From Thinopyrum elongatum (Eukaryota > Streptophyta > Magnoliopsida > Poales > Poaceae): a DNA stretch of 64,000 bases. Below the pieces are notes generated by a model, which was not told the origin of the DNA, ran no database searches, and saw only the letters and a list, made by a program, of their open reading frames with translations. Location: positions 546,547,368 through 546,611,367 of the forward strand of contig CM022303.1 of the NCBI GenBank assembly GCA_011799875.1. The letters are read 5' to 3'. Shown piece after piece: positions 9,000-19,583 of this stretch; position 1 is the first letter of the stretch, and every line of letters starts with the position of its first letter. Position numbers and translations under genes: made by a program.

Positions 9000-11438
9000 A
9001 ATATCCGTAAGCCCATAGTATTAACATGCTTACCAAATACCTCCTGAGTAAGAAGCTTAGTCAGGGGACTAGCAACCATATTAATACTAGGTAGAAAATC
9101 CAAAGAAATATACCTTCCCTCAATATGTTTGCTTGTTGTGACACTTAAGATCTCTAGAGACCTTTAGTTTCCGCCAAATAATTCCAGCATAGCTGTCCTC
9201 GGCGCCTCGAGTATTATTTCCTCGAGTGTAATTCCACCTTTATAGGCACCTTGAGTATTTTTGTTTCCTCAAGTGAAATTCCACATCAATTATTTCCAGT
9301 CACATATCAATAATTTGAATAATTCCACATTGAGTCAAAATATATGATAACCATGTTGAATAAAGTTTTGAAAACCACATAAATATCAATCCAATCAGTA
9401 AATGAAGTTCCATCAGTAACCATGTTTTGAAAGAAACTCCTGACTTCAATCAGTGAACCTGCACCATATTAGTACTGAAAATAATAATTGAATATGCATA
9501 CCTGGACTTATTTCTCATCTCGCAGATATAGTAATACCTTCCTTAATGTGTTTACCTTTAATATAAATTCCGGAACAAGTGACAGGTTGCGATGCACTTT
9601 CCACAATCTTATATGATGTGTGAGATTCCCTTAGCTGCTCGTCATTCCTTCCACTACTTGAATGCAGCATAAATTCCGAAAGTTAAGGTATGATTGTATA
9701 ACGAAGATACAGTAAATTTCCAGTACCATTTATTATTCCACTTTTCTCAGTAGTTCAAATATAATTCCTCACTGAGTATGATTCCCTTTATCAAAGGTAT
9801 TTTAACAGATTTGCGATTTTCCATAGAGAAACACTTCAAAATATTTTCTATGTATTTCCACTCGTAAAACATAGGATGTTTCAAATGTTCCTTTCATATG
9901 AAAGTTAAAAGATGACCAAGCTTTCACTTCCATCAATGTGACTTTATCATTGCAAACAACAAAACAATATTAACATATACAATAATAATGCAAAATACTT
10001 TACACTTACATTTGTAGATGACCGCCTTGCTTCATTTAGAAAACCATATGACCTGCTATTCCATTGATGTGAAGCTTGTTATAAGACCATACATTAATAT
10101 ACTCAATTAGCAAACCATGTCTTTAGTTCCTCTTTCCCAAAATTCCAGGAGAGAGTTTCCACAAAGTATATTTCCCTTTGTGTGAATAATTGAATAACAA
10201 GAGTGACATTATAATATTCCAGTGAGCCAAATATCCTTACAAAAAAAACACTTCCAAACAATAGGCTTGCAGTTATTTGGTATGATATTAAGTTCCCAAA
10301 GTATGCTCTTCCTCATTTGAGTTTATTCCTTCCCTCAATTCTTCCACCCATAGTTGACATTAAAAAAAAACTTAATGGGATTTAGTGATTCCTCTAAAAT
10401 TTAGAGTGACATGCCCCAACAACACATAACTATTATCCAAACATGATATTCCAAGCTAATTCCTCCCACTTATCCTAAGCATGTCATGTTGGGAGTGTCA
10501 CTTGTAGTTTCCTTGGGGTCAAGATTATATTCCAGTATGATTGTCAATAATTCCACCCTTGATCATACAAATTATTGTGATCCTACTTTCCACCAGTTTT
10601 CCTCTTCCAGATAACAAAGGAAACACCCTTTGATCCACTAGAATAACGATGAAAAAATTCCTGGTGTGCGCTTTGTAATAACTGAGAATTTCATGCCAAA
10701 ATAGAAGATTTCCTCCCAGTCAAGTGATTGTACTAGATGGAGAATGATATCAACAAATGACAGTATGCAATGCTTCCAAAGAAACAAGAGAGTATACAAG
10801 ACATTCAATTCCTCCATTCAATTGTGGAGTGTTTGGTATATTATAATGGTGAATAGTTCCATGCTCTTTACATACAAACGATATATTCCTGAAGTGTACT
10901 TCCCCCACTAATCAGTTGTTAAAACTATGATATTATTTAATCAACTGATTTTCCATTTTAGTATAACATGTGACCAGCACAATAAAACATTCCGACTTGT
11001 ATTTTGAAATAGTATAAACATAACCATATCAAGTGCAATCATCAATGCTAAGATAAAATAAATAATCTGGCCTCTAGTGGGAGTGCAAAGAAAAATACCA
11101 TAAGGCTACCAAAATAAATAATGATGTGAAGCTTTTTCTTTTCCCACCTTTGGAAAAAAAAGGTGTATATAAACAAAAAATAGCATCATATGCGCTTCAC
11201 AAGATACCATAGTCCTCCCACTAAAGTTTAGAATTCCAGAATCAATAAGCCTCTTGATCCGGTTCCAAGATATGTGACCAAGTCGTTGATGATGTAGATA
11301 ATAAGATTCCAAGCATGTGTTCCCATTGAAGGTATTCCTCCATGTGGAGTTATCTTCCCCAAATAAATAGTTTGGGTTGCCAACATTCATTGGACCATCA
11401 AAAAAGAAGAGGCCATTGTACAAAATTCCATAATGCAC
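9000..11438 (-). pseudogene. Copia 1 pol remnants
   Basis: The frame at 11106-11438 contains HHQRLGHISWNRIKRLIDSG, the GAG-pre-integrase (HHCC zinc finger) block of Copia polyproteins. At the other end, about 9010-9090 encodes VASPLTKLLTQEVFGKH and NTMGLR, the conserved RNase H tail (usually ADPLTK, then MGLR). Between them the reading frames are broken throughout, and the integrase DDE, the YVDD of reverse transcriptase and the protease are not recognisable. The usual Copia order is kept, so this is a decayed or rearranged pol rather than foreign sequence. Confidence 0.7.
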
Positions 11439-12947
11439 TAATTTTAACCATTGAGCAATATTTCCACTCTTCCTTTTCCAAATAGTATGCCATAATCAAT
11501 AAATTCCAAGAGGGAGCAATAAATTTAATCCCTTCTCATTGAAGTTAAATGATATGTCCTATAACAACAATAGTTTTCCTCCACGCGGGAGTTTTATGGC
11601 ATAATTTCCAATTCAAAGTACATCATTTCCATTGAAATTGTTGCATGCCAATGAAGTCACGACAGATGAAGAGCAAATTTCCTTGTCCTTGGAGTGACTC
11701 CTATCTTCCTCCATAAATAAGTGATGCTCAATAATAACACTTCTTTGAAATCCCTTTCCAAGTTATGCATAATGTTCTGCACAATATTTCCACCATAGCA
11801 ACTTTTCAGTGTGTAATCATTTTGCTTGGCGCAGTCCATCCACGCATTTTTGGTCCGGAGTCCTCCTAAATTTCTTCCAAGGAGTAGACATGTTTTCCTT
11901 GTTGTGACTTGCATGCAGTAGATTAGCAATCAAACAAGTTAAGAAATTAATCAATAATCTAATAAAACAATTAAAAAATGCTAGGCAGCATATGAGTTCA
12001 GTATTCCTTTCCTGACAGCATGCATGTACATGTGCGCAGAATCATGTAGAATTCCTCCAAGGAGCCAGAAGTTTCCATGTATTATGTCGGTTTCCAGAAT
12101 ACGTCATCAAGTTCCAGTGCAGAAATTAGAATCGCGGAAGTCGTTTTGATCCAATCTCCCTATAATTAGGTAGCAGCGGTAGCGTGCCTGCAGTTTCCGA
12201 GCAGCTAGCTCGTCCGGCTCGGCATGTCGTCGAGTGCAGATTTCGGAGCAGCATCAACGTCATCAGGGCGGAGGATTTGGCGAGTACACGGACAAACGAA
12301 GCAGGCACCAACAGCGATGTCCATGTAAAAAACTAGCCTGATTTATTCCTGTACAACGCACACAATACGTAGCAACGCTGGGCTTGATTTCCGGTCCTTA
12401 ATACACTTGAACATGCACGAATCTGACCAAGGTAGTAAAGAAAATTTTGTGTTCCAAGCATGTTCCCTCGATCCGTGCACAGAGGACAAACAATCTGCAC
12501 AACTGGATGCTTCGATTGTTGATTGGTCCTTACGCAGAGAAAAAACAAGTCCATCACTGCTAATCCCATACGCGTACGCAAGATTTGAAACTTTCTTCCT
12601 TCAGCCGTGAAAAAATTGTACAAGCAAGATCGATTAGTAGTCCCCAATACCTCAATTCCTCAATCGGCGTGAACTTATTAATGGTTGGCAGAAGAATCAC
12701 CGATCCAGCAAAGAGCAGTATTCCTTGATCAATTAGTTCCTTCCTTCCGCGCCACGCGCGTGAATCACAGCGTGAACAGGAGCCTGATTACCTTCCTCAG
12801 CCGGCACAACTAAAGTTCACCAGGGACTTGATCTCGCGAACAAATAGTACGGACGTGGGCAGAAGTGATTGCACAACAGCGGAATCAGTTGCGGACGCCG
12901 GCGGCAGAGGTCCCGACGGACTAGGGTTAGGCCACGCGCCGAACCTT

Positions 12948-12959
12948 GCTCTGATACCA
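12948..12959 (-). other. Copia 1 primer binding site (tRNA-iMet)
   Basis: Minus strand TGGTATCAGAGC, one base inside the LTR, is the standard plant Copia PBS complementary to the 3' end of initiator tRNA-Met. Confidence 0.9.
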
Positions 12960-12960
12960 A

Positions 12961-13543
12961 TGTTAGAAATTTAGGGTTTGCGGTCTACCCCTTAATTCCT
13001 CTGCGTTTATCCGTGGTGCCGCTCACAATTCGCATCTCTGAGGCTAGGGGGTAGGGACCTTCTTATACTGTCTTTCCAAAGAGTCCATCTCTTATACAGA
13101 TATAAGATTCCTAGTTTTTCCACTAGTTTCCGGGATAGAATCCAGATCAAATTACCAACCACGATCATATTTGTCTGTTAACGGATTCTACCCGTTGTGT
13201 CCCCGGAGCACGCGCTTGTGAGCAACGCGCCATAATAAAGTGTAAATTCCTCTAATTATGTAGATCAACATTAGGGTTGTAATCTAACTATACGATCTAG
13301 CTCCTTCCAATCATCGGTGTACCCGGGTAGTTTTTCCAATATATATAGCATATTGTGTTCCACTGATAATCGACCAGCTTCCTTAAGCATATAGCTTAAG
13401 TACATTCCAACAAGTGATAATTCCATGATAATCATGTAAAGTAATTCCATGCATAAATACATTTATAATTTCACAATGAGGTATTCCGGATATTAACAAT
13501 TCCAAGTAATTTGAATATAGTTGTAGGACACATAATTCCAACA
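12961..13543 (-). repeat. Copia 1 5' LTR
   Basis: Almost identical to the left LTR (about 4 substitutions seen, e.g. CCCCCTAATT versus CCCCTTAATT). It carries the presumed promoter for transcription leftward. Confidence 0.93.
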
Positions 13544-13548
13544 GAGGA

Positions 13549-13941
13549 GAGGGGGCGGATCAAGCAGGGGGATCGGCGTACCAGAGCTGCTAGCGTTGCA
13601 GATCGAGCCGCCGCGCTTCAGATCCACCTGCCGGAAAGTAAAAATGGGGTCTTGCAAGGGGCGACAGCGAGGGCGCCAACGGAGAGGCAGCGACGGCCCG
13701 AGAGGGATAGGCACCGGTGACGCGGGTGAGGGAGAGGTGCCGACGAGGCGTGCGAGGGAGGGGCGGCGGCGGTGGTGGGAGACGAGCCGCCGGTTATGCG
13801 GCTGTGGGGGCGAGAGCGGAGGGAGTGTGGGTGATGACAGTGATCTAGGGATTGTGTGCGTGAGTGGAAAGGGAGTGGAGAGAGTGAGGGGAAGGAGTTG
13901 GTGGGTGCTGGTTGGCCCATGAAGCGAGTGGGCTTGGGCTT
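13549..13941. other. GC-rich captured sequence, possible 5' leader of the protease gene
   Basis: Continues the sequence interrupted by Copia 1 (GAGGA target site). GC-rich with long overlapping open frames on both strands, typical of a grass CpG-rich first exon. It may be the transcription start region of the Ulp1-type gene downstream or of the antisense captured gene to the left. I cannot tell which. Confidence 0.35.
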
Positions 13942-14985
13942 CTTGGGGCTATAGCTGGCCAAACGGGCCGGCCCGGCACGGCACGGCCCGGCACGGCAGT
14001 AATCGTGCCTGGCCCGGCACGGCCCGCCAGGCACGTTTATTATACGGGCCGTGCCGTGCCAGCCCACGTGCTGCGCCTCCAGGCCCAGGCACGGCCCGTT
14101 TGCTAATCGGGCCGGCCCGTCGGCACGCCAGGCACGCTGGCCCAGTACCTATTTGGCCTGCTGGGCTACTTTTTGGGCCTTTTTTACCTAGTGGGCTGGT
14201 ATTAAGCCATATATGATATGTATATATAATAAAAAAAATTAAAAAAAAGGTAAACGGGCCGTGCCGTGCCGGCCTGCGTGCCCAGCCTTCAGGCCCAGGC
14301 ACGGCCCAAGGCGTGCCGCGTGCCTGGCACGGCCCGATTAGAGCGTGCCGGGCCTGGCCCGTCACGTGCCGTGCCAGCGTGCTCGCGGGCCGGCATGCCA
14401 GGCCCGGCCCGTTTGGCCAGCTATACTTGGGGCCTTGGATCGGCAACCTTAGCTGTGTAAGAAAAAAATGTCTCAAAAAAAAAATCTTGTACGAAAAAAA
14501 TATTAAAGTAAAAAAGGATATGTTTTAATTAAACATGGATCATCCAAATAAATATTTTGTATACTTATTCGATATATTCAGAATATCACATGGAAAACAT
14601 AATTTCGAGAGAAAAAACAAAGTATACTTGGTTTATGTTGGATTTCTTACATGTTTTTTACTTCGTTTATGTTGTGACTCCGCCGAGATATAGGGATTGT
14701 GCGGAATGGAGAGAGTGAGGGTGAGGGAGACTGGTGCTGGGTTGGGTGCTGGTTGGGCCGTGCTGGATAGCCAATTTGGACCTTGGATCGGCAACGTTTG
14801 CTCTCCGAAGATAAAATACATTAAAGTATATATATTAAACATGGATCATACGAAAAAATATTTTTTATACTTATTAGATATATATTCAGAGTATCACAAA
14901 AAAATCAAAATTTTGAGAAAATAAACCGAATATAATTGGTTTATGTTGGATTGCTTGCATGCTTTTATCCTTTGTCGGACAATTT
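13843..14985. repeat. Tandem duplication, one copy carrying the MITE
   Basis: Copy 1 (about 13843-14665) and copy 2 (about 14688-14985) share 'agggattgtg..ggagagagtgaggg', 'gtgctggttgg', 'ccttggatcggcaac', 'aaacatggatcat', 'tttatgttgga'. Only copy 1 contains the 476-bp hAT MITE, so copy 2 serves as an approximate empty site. Copy 2 has small deletions. Confidence 0.75.
13950..14425. mobile_element. GC-rich hAT-type MITE
   Basis: Starts TATAGCTGGCCAAACGGG and ends with the inverted complement CCCGTTTGGCCAGCTATA. It is flanked by a perfect 8-bp target duplication CTTGGGGC (13942-13949 and 14426-14433), the hAT hallmark. The 476-bp body is packed with GGCACGGCCCG-type palindromic words on both arms around an AT-rich centre (about 14160-14260), so it can fold into a long hairpin. 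No transposase is encoded. It lies inside Helitron 2. Confidence 0.9.
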
Positions 14986-15115
14986 TAATAATATGCAAAA
15001 TGGTTTTTCTTTTTTACAAAATAAAACAGTTGTGTTAGTTTCATTTTTATTTTTATTATATGTTTATATGATGCAGTAGAAAATATCGTTTATATTTCAT
15101 CAGAGATAAAAAGTG

Positions 15116-18100
15116 ATGGGTTCCGACATACACACTGATGTAACGATGACAGACCGGACTGAAACACCACGAGAAGAGGTATATAGCTAATCCTTCTTTG
15201 TCTGTGTCTTATACATGATAATACAAAATATTTATTTTTTACATATTGTTGTTTTCCAGAATATAGGAGTCATAGATATGGATTTTGGAGATGCACAAAA
15301 AGAATGCATCGACAAGGGTTCCGAAGCGGCGCCGCTGAAAAGGGACGAAAATTCACCGAGTTTTTCACAACATAATGATGTGGAGGCGGTGATATCTCAT
15401 AAAATACCAAAAAAGGATGCTAATTTAAATGTTATCGCACAAGGTATTCTTTTCAATGTTATTATCGATGTTTCCTTCATCATATTGCCTTTTGTATTCA
15501 ACCAATTTGTCTCATTTTTAATACTAATTTGGCTCTTTTTGTATCATGCTGACAGACTATGTTTGTACCCCTAGAGATATTACAGTCATCGAATCAATCA
15601 TGTCTGTCCCCAAGAAAATCAAGTTCGTGGACATTGAAGATGCCTTGTTATCAAACGATGATTTGGAATACCTTATGGTGGATGATATGTTCTTACACGA
15701 TGGTGTAAGACCAATTTTATAAACTTTGTAATTAATAATATAAATAGTATATAATATCGTAAAACTTAGATATAATCTAAACGTGGAATTACATGTGATA
15801 AATGCTTACATATATTGCATTCTGGCTCACAACCATCTACGAGACAAGGCGGGTGAAAAGATACATATTATTAGCACGTTCGTATCTGCCCAGATAAAAG
15901 AAGACGGTGAAAAAGACATAGACCCATCAAAATATCATCACATCGTACATCATGTTAATACTTATTTACAGCAAGATATGGTTAGTCTTGTCTCGTTATC
16001 CATGCATATAATTATGTATTATTTTTATTTAATTCATATGTATAATGATTTATTAATATTTATATCTAATTGTGACTACGACTTATATGATATTTACACC
16101 AGCTATTCATTCCGATTAACATTCCGAGGTACCATTGGTATCTAGCAGTCGTCAATGCCAACAAACGTGAGATTCAAGTATTGGACTCACTTGGTTCTCG
16201 GGTCAAATGCAGTGACCTTACTACTACGGTAACTGTCTATTGTTTTTTACCATCTTAACATATGTTTTGTTTGCCTTAATCCCTAATATTTCTCATATAT
16301 AAAATAGTTACTAGGACTCGAGAAGTGTCTGAAACTTGGAGAGCAGAGTCCGGAGTTTAACAGAGATCATAAGTGGCCCAATCTCAATGTTACAAAATGG
16401 ACGATCGTAGAACAGTTTCATGAGGCAATACAAACGGATGGGTAAGCACTTGTTACAAATTGAAAATTATTATGTTTGGTACTCATGAACACAAATAAAT
16501 CATGTAATGGAAAATATTGATAGTAAAATGACCAATTGTATCTTTTAGCTGATGGAAGCAGGTGGGTATAATGCACACTGTGTTTGTTCCAATGGTTTGT
16601 TTATTTGATTCATCTGGGTGATATTCTAAAGCATTATTTTATAATATTATAGCGTATCATGTGGACTGTTTATGCTAAATTATATGGAATATTGGACATC
16701 AGATGCACTATCAGATGAGTTCACCGAGGTATTTCATTTTTATACATTATCTCATTATTTTATCTCAAAATATTATATCAAATTTATTTTTTAAATATTT
16801 TGTAGGAGGATATGAAACAGTTTCGACAAAAATTAGCTGTCATTTTGCTCGATTCAGAGCTGAATAAACTAAAAGGAGGTCCCATATACCATCAATCTGA
16901 CGATGAAGAAACTTTACCTAATTCTGATATCGAGCTCCTGGAGAATCCACCTGACGTAGTCAAAGACAAACGTCCTGCCCCAATCCCCATCATGCCCACG
17001 GACCAACGGGAATTACTTGTCGGCCTCTGCAACTACATCATGTCGATTGATGATGCCGGGTGTTTGGAGTAAGTAACATGTATCAATATTTAATGTGCGC
17101 ATATATTATTATTATTCTTACCATCCAATTTAGAGGAAGGAATGGGTCCGGAGCTCGACACCCCATCCAATGGGCTTAAATCTTAAGAAATTTCAGTGCA
17201 TACTTAACATGGAGCAGCTTATGGACAATGATTGCTTCAACACCGCCGTGCGTATACAGGCATGTGACGAGGGAGTATTGTTCACAGACCCTCCTATACA
17301 CTACATGGATCTAAGATTTTACGTAAGTTATCGTAACTCTTCATTCTGTGTGTCATTAGTATCAACATGTTGAAACAATATTTCTTTTTTTACTTAGTCC
17401 ATGATGCTAGAGTCAACACGAGGTCAAAAGTTTTGCGAGAAGGAAACTATTCAGACGCTGGCAACATTATTTGATAGCTGGCCTGGGATGGACAACGACA
17501 TCTCATCGTGCAACATGGTAAGTAAAGTATTTTGTCTATTGTTATCATGGTTTATTATTGTTTCTAATAGCTACCACTTGTAGATTTATCTTCCCTATGC
17601 ATCCATCGGCCGATACATCTTGTACGTCATCGACAAAGAGGCACATCGTGTATATGTTATGGACCCTATTCAAACATCACAATCGTCAGAGGATAAAAAT
17701 TTGAGGCATGTACTGAAATTAAAAAGTTTTGCGAGGGATTTCAAAGAAGCACTCGAAATAAAGCTGCCTGGTTGGAATTCCGAGATATCTAAATGGCAAT
17801 GTTTATTTCCGTTTGGTATTCCAACAAGTATAGACGGGTAATGAATTCATAATAAAAACATTTATTTTTGTTATCACTATATTCTTTATATTATTAATTT
17901 AGAAAATTGCAGGGATGTGTTTGGCTATTTTGTTTTTCATTTTATGCTCTGGTGGAACGGTAAAGAATTGGTCAAGCCGGTTTGCGCGGTGAGTATTGTC
18001 CGTTACATGTTTTAAGACCTTCGGCGTGAAATTTTCATACTAACTACATATGTTGTTTGTGCAGGATGGGTATGAATTGAGGAAGCAGTTTTTATTATAT

Positions 18101-18196
18101 TTGCTAAAACATCATGGGAATGAAGCTAAAGGCAACTTTCCTGATATTGTGAAAGAATTTCTTAAGCGCATCATCTATATATTAATAATTTTGTAA
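15116..18196 (+). CDS. Ulp1/C48-type cysteine protease gene, two protease-like domains, 13 exons
   Basis: Predicted exons: 15116-15178, 15260-15443, 15556-15704, 15795-15980, 16103-16228, 16308-16441, 16653-16728, 16806-17068, 17136-17322, 17398-17517, 17584-17837, 17913-17988, 18065-18196. They sum to 1950 nt with compatible phases, giving 649 aa and a TAA stop. The first C48 domain (about residues 130-310) has the full tetrad: H205 (YHWYLAVVN), D222 (VLDSLG), Q278 and C284 (QTDGVSCG, glutamine six residues before cysteine as in Ulp1). The second (about 497-620) is degenerate: R506 replaces His (GRYILYVI) and F584 replaces Cys (DVFGYFVF), D523 remains. Families of this type remove SUMO-like modifiers, and grass transposons often carry them. 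All introns look GT-AG except the one before exon 4, which ends ACAT instead of ACAG, so splicing there may fail. The start follows an in-frame TAA. It lies in Helitron 2; function is inferred. Confidence 0.72.
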
Positions 18197-18382
18197 TAGA
18201 TGTTTAGTTGGAACATCACTCAGTTTGTTATATGGACATGTCTTTAATTTTTCTTTTTTTTATCAATTTACATTGCAAAAATGGACTTCAATTATGAAAT
18301 AATTATGTCTGTGTTATATTGTCTGTACGTGTGAAATTTAACATGCATTATCTTTATATAACTCTTGCAAACTATTTCAAGA

Positions 18383-18412
18383 GCCCGTGGCAACGCATGG
18401 ACATTCTACTAG
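18383..18412 (+). other. Helitron 2 3' terminal hairpin and CTAG end
   Basis: GAGCCCGTGGCAACGCATGG can form a short GC stem, followed by ACATTCTA and CTAG, then host T. It matches the 3' end of Helitron 1 in inverted position. In Helitrons this hairpin acts as the rolling-circle terminator; read-through of it is the proposed route of gene capture. Confidence 0.75.
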
Positions 18413-19234
18413 TATACATAATACACGAGGAATATATACATACGCTAAACTAAAATTATATATAAACAATAAGCAATCATTAATACTTTATAAATCTAAG
18501 AAGGCATAAAGCATTAGAAGGCCGGTACTATAGTAATCCAAATAGACCACTAACAAGCACATGTTTCATCTCATAGGCAAAGATAACATTTATATATTGC
18601 TAGTTAATTAATACTTAAAAGGACATAATATCTGGCCAGGACAAATTATCCTACATCACCGTATATTTGTAATACTAGTATATCCTATATCGTATCCTAT
18701 CGACCAGATTCTGATTCAAACTGGATTGTTTTCAGATGTAGAAAATCTCTTATCATATTTGATACCACTAGATTCAAAAACGTTTTTGGTCAAAATTATC
18801 CTTACTGTTTCACCCTTAAGAGGAAGCACGAGTGCATGGAAAATCTTATTCGCCTAACCAACACATTGCCTCATGCTTCCACGAAAACAAAGTCCCGAGT
18901 GGATTTTCGTCCTCCCATGAAACATGGGAGCCGTGGTGCCCCCCCCCCCCCCCCCCACACCGCCCGGATCGCACGGATGAATAGAAAGTTAGATCTACAT
19001 GGCATCTCAACCGAATTGCCTTAAGGATCTACATGAATCGCAACATTTCCAATGTTTTGTTGTTGATCTCTCCTTCAACCTAAATGCACCAAAGGGTGGA
19101 CAAACCTTTTTTTAACAATAATGGTAAGAGTCCGATGGGATTGCATTCCTTTATTTATTTTTCCTACACTCTAAACACATATTTATTATATTTGGTGATA
19201 TGGCATGGCGCACTGTGTGTAACATAAATAATTT
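18413..19234. other. Intergenic sequence, no gene
   Basis: AT-rich host or old repeat sequence without ORF support. It contains a run of about 16 C (18941-18958), which is prone to assembly or sequencing error. The first bases repeat the left flank of Helitron 2 (TACACGAGGAATAT). Confidence 0.5.
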
Positions 19235-19569
19235 TGAGAACTAAATGTAGCTCAAATGGTTAGCTTGCTTATGGTGGAGCCAACCCCTCAGGATTCAAAC
19301 CCTAGACTTGTCACAGGTGCTCACATTTTTCTTGATTTATTATAGGCTTTTCGGCAATATTCGTTCAGTGGGAGGAAACGTTCTCGTCCACTATGAGGCA
19401 CTTGTGTGACTTCATAAATCTCAAGATGTAATGTCGACTCAGTATGTTGAAGGTGCTCATAGAGGTAGGGTGTGCGCGATTATAGTGATGAATGTATGTG
19501 CGTGCGCGATTATAGTGATGAATGTATGTGCGTGCATGTGGGCATCTACCATTGTACTATGTTAAAAAA
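19235..19569 (+). mobile_element. tRNA-derived SINE
   Basis: Flanked by a 14-bp target duplication AACATAAATAATTT (19221-19234 and 19570-19583), which partly overlaps the terminal A run. An A box (TAGCTCAAATGG, ~19248) and a B box (GATTCAAACC, ~19293) in the first 70 bp are the RNA polymerase III promoter of tRNA-derived SINEs. The 3' end is GTTAAAAAA. Near the 3' end a ~30-bp unit (GCGCGATTATAGTGATGAAT..) is tandemly duplicated at 19471-19533. The element is non-coding and depends on LINE reverse transcriptase. Confidence 0.85.
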
Positions 19570-19583
19570 AACATAAATAATTT

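Larger units (their letters stand above)
8389..13543 (-). mobile_element. Young non-autonomous Copia LTR retrotransposon (Copia 1)
   Basis: Two 583-bp LTRs, both TG...CA, are flanked by a perfect 5-bp target duplication GAGGA (8384-8388 and 13544-13548). The minus-strand orientation is set by a PBS matching initiator tRNA-Met next to the right LTR and a polypurine tract next to the left LTR. By eye the LTRs differ at only about 4 positions, so insertion is recent. The 4.0 kb interior keeps only recognisable scraps of pol and cannot encode an active polyprotein, so it was probably mobilised in trans. The element sits inside Helitron 2. Its whole sequence, LTRs included, is unusually rich in TTCC on the plus strand. 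Confidence 0.93.
1894..18412 (+). mobile_element. Large Helitron-like element carrying captured genes (Helitron 2)
   Basis: The 5' end TCTCTACTCCTAATG follows a host A at 1893. The 3' end has the hairpin GAGCCCGTGGCAACGCATGG, a 9-bp spacer and CTAG, followed by a host T at 18413. Inside are, in order: a GC-rich repeat leader, basic repeats resembling the N-terminus of Helitron Rep/helicase proteins, antisense fragments of captured genes, a nested Copia element and a hAT MITE, and a Ulp1-type protease gene ending ~216 bp before the 3' hairpin. No Rep (HUH) or PIF1-like helicase domain is visible, so the element would be non-autonomous. Without the nested Copia and MITE it would be about 10.9 kb. 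The two ends could belong to different Helitrons, but matching flanks (a short repeat on both sides) favour one insertion. Confidence 0.6.

Noticed and set aside
13596..14476. ORFs of 108-175 codons around the hAT MITE
   Set aside because: They run through the palindromic MITE and its terminal repeats and have repeated GPARPG-type composition, so they are fortuitous.
18941..18958. Poly-C run as a biological signal
   Set aside because: A homopolymer of this kind is most likely slippage or a sequencing/assembly artefact and has no supporting context.
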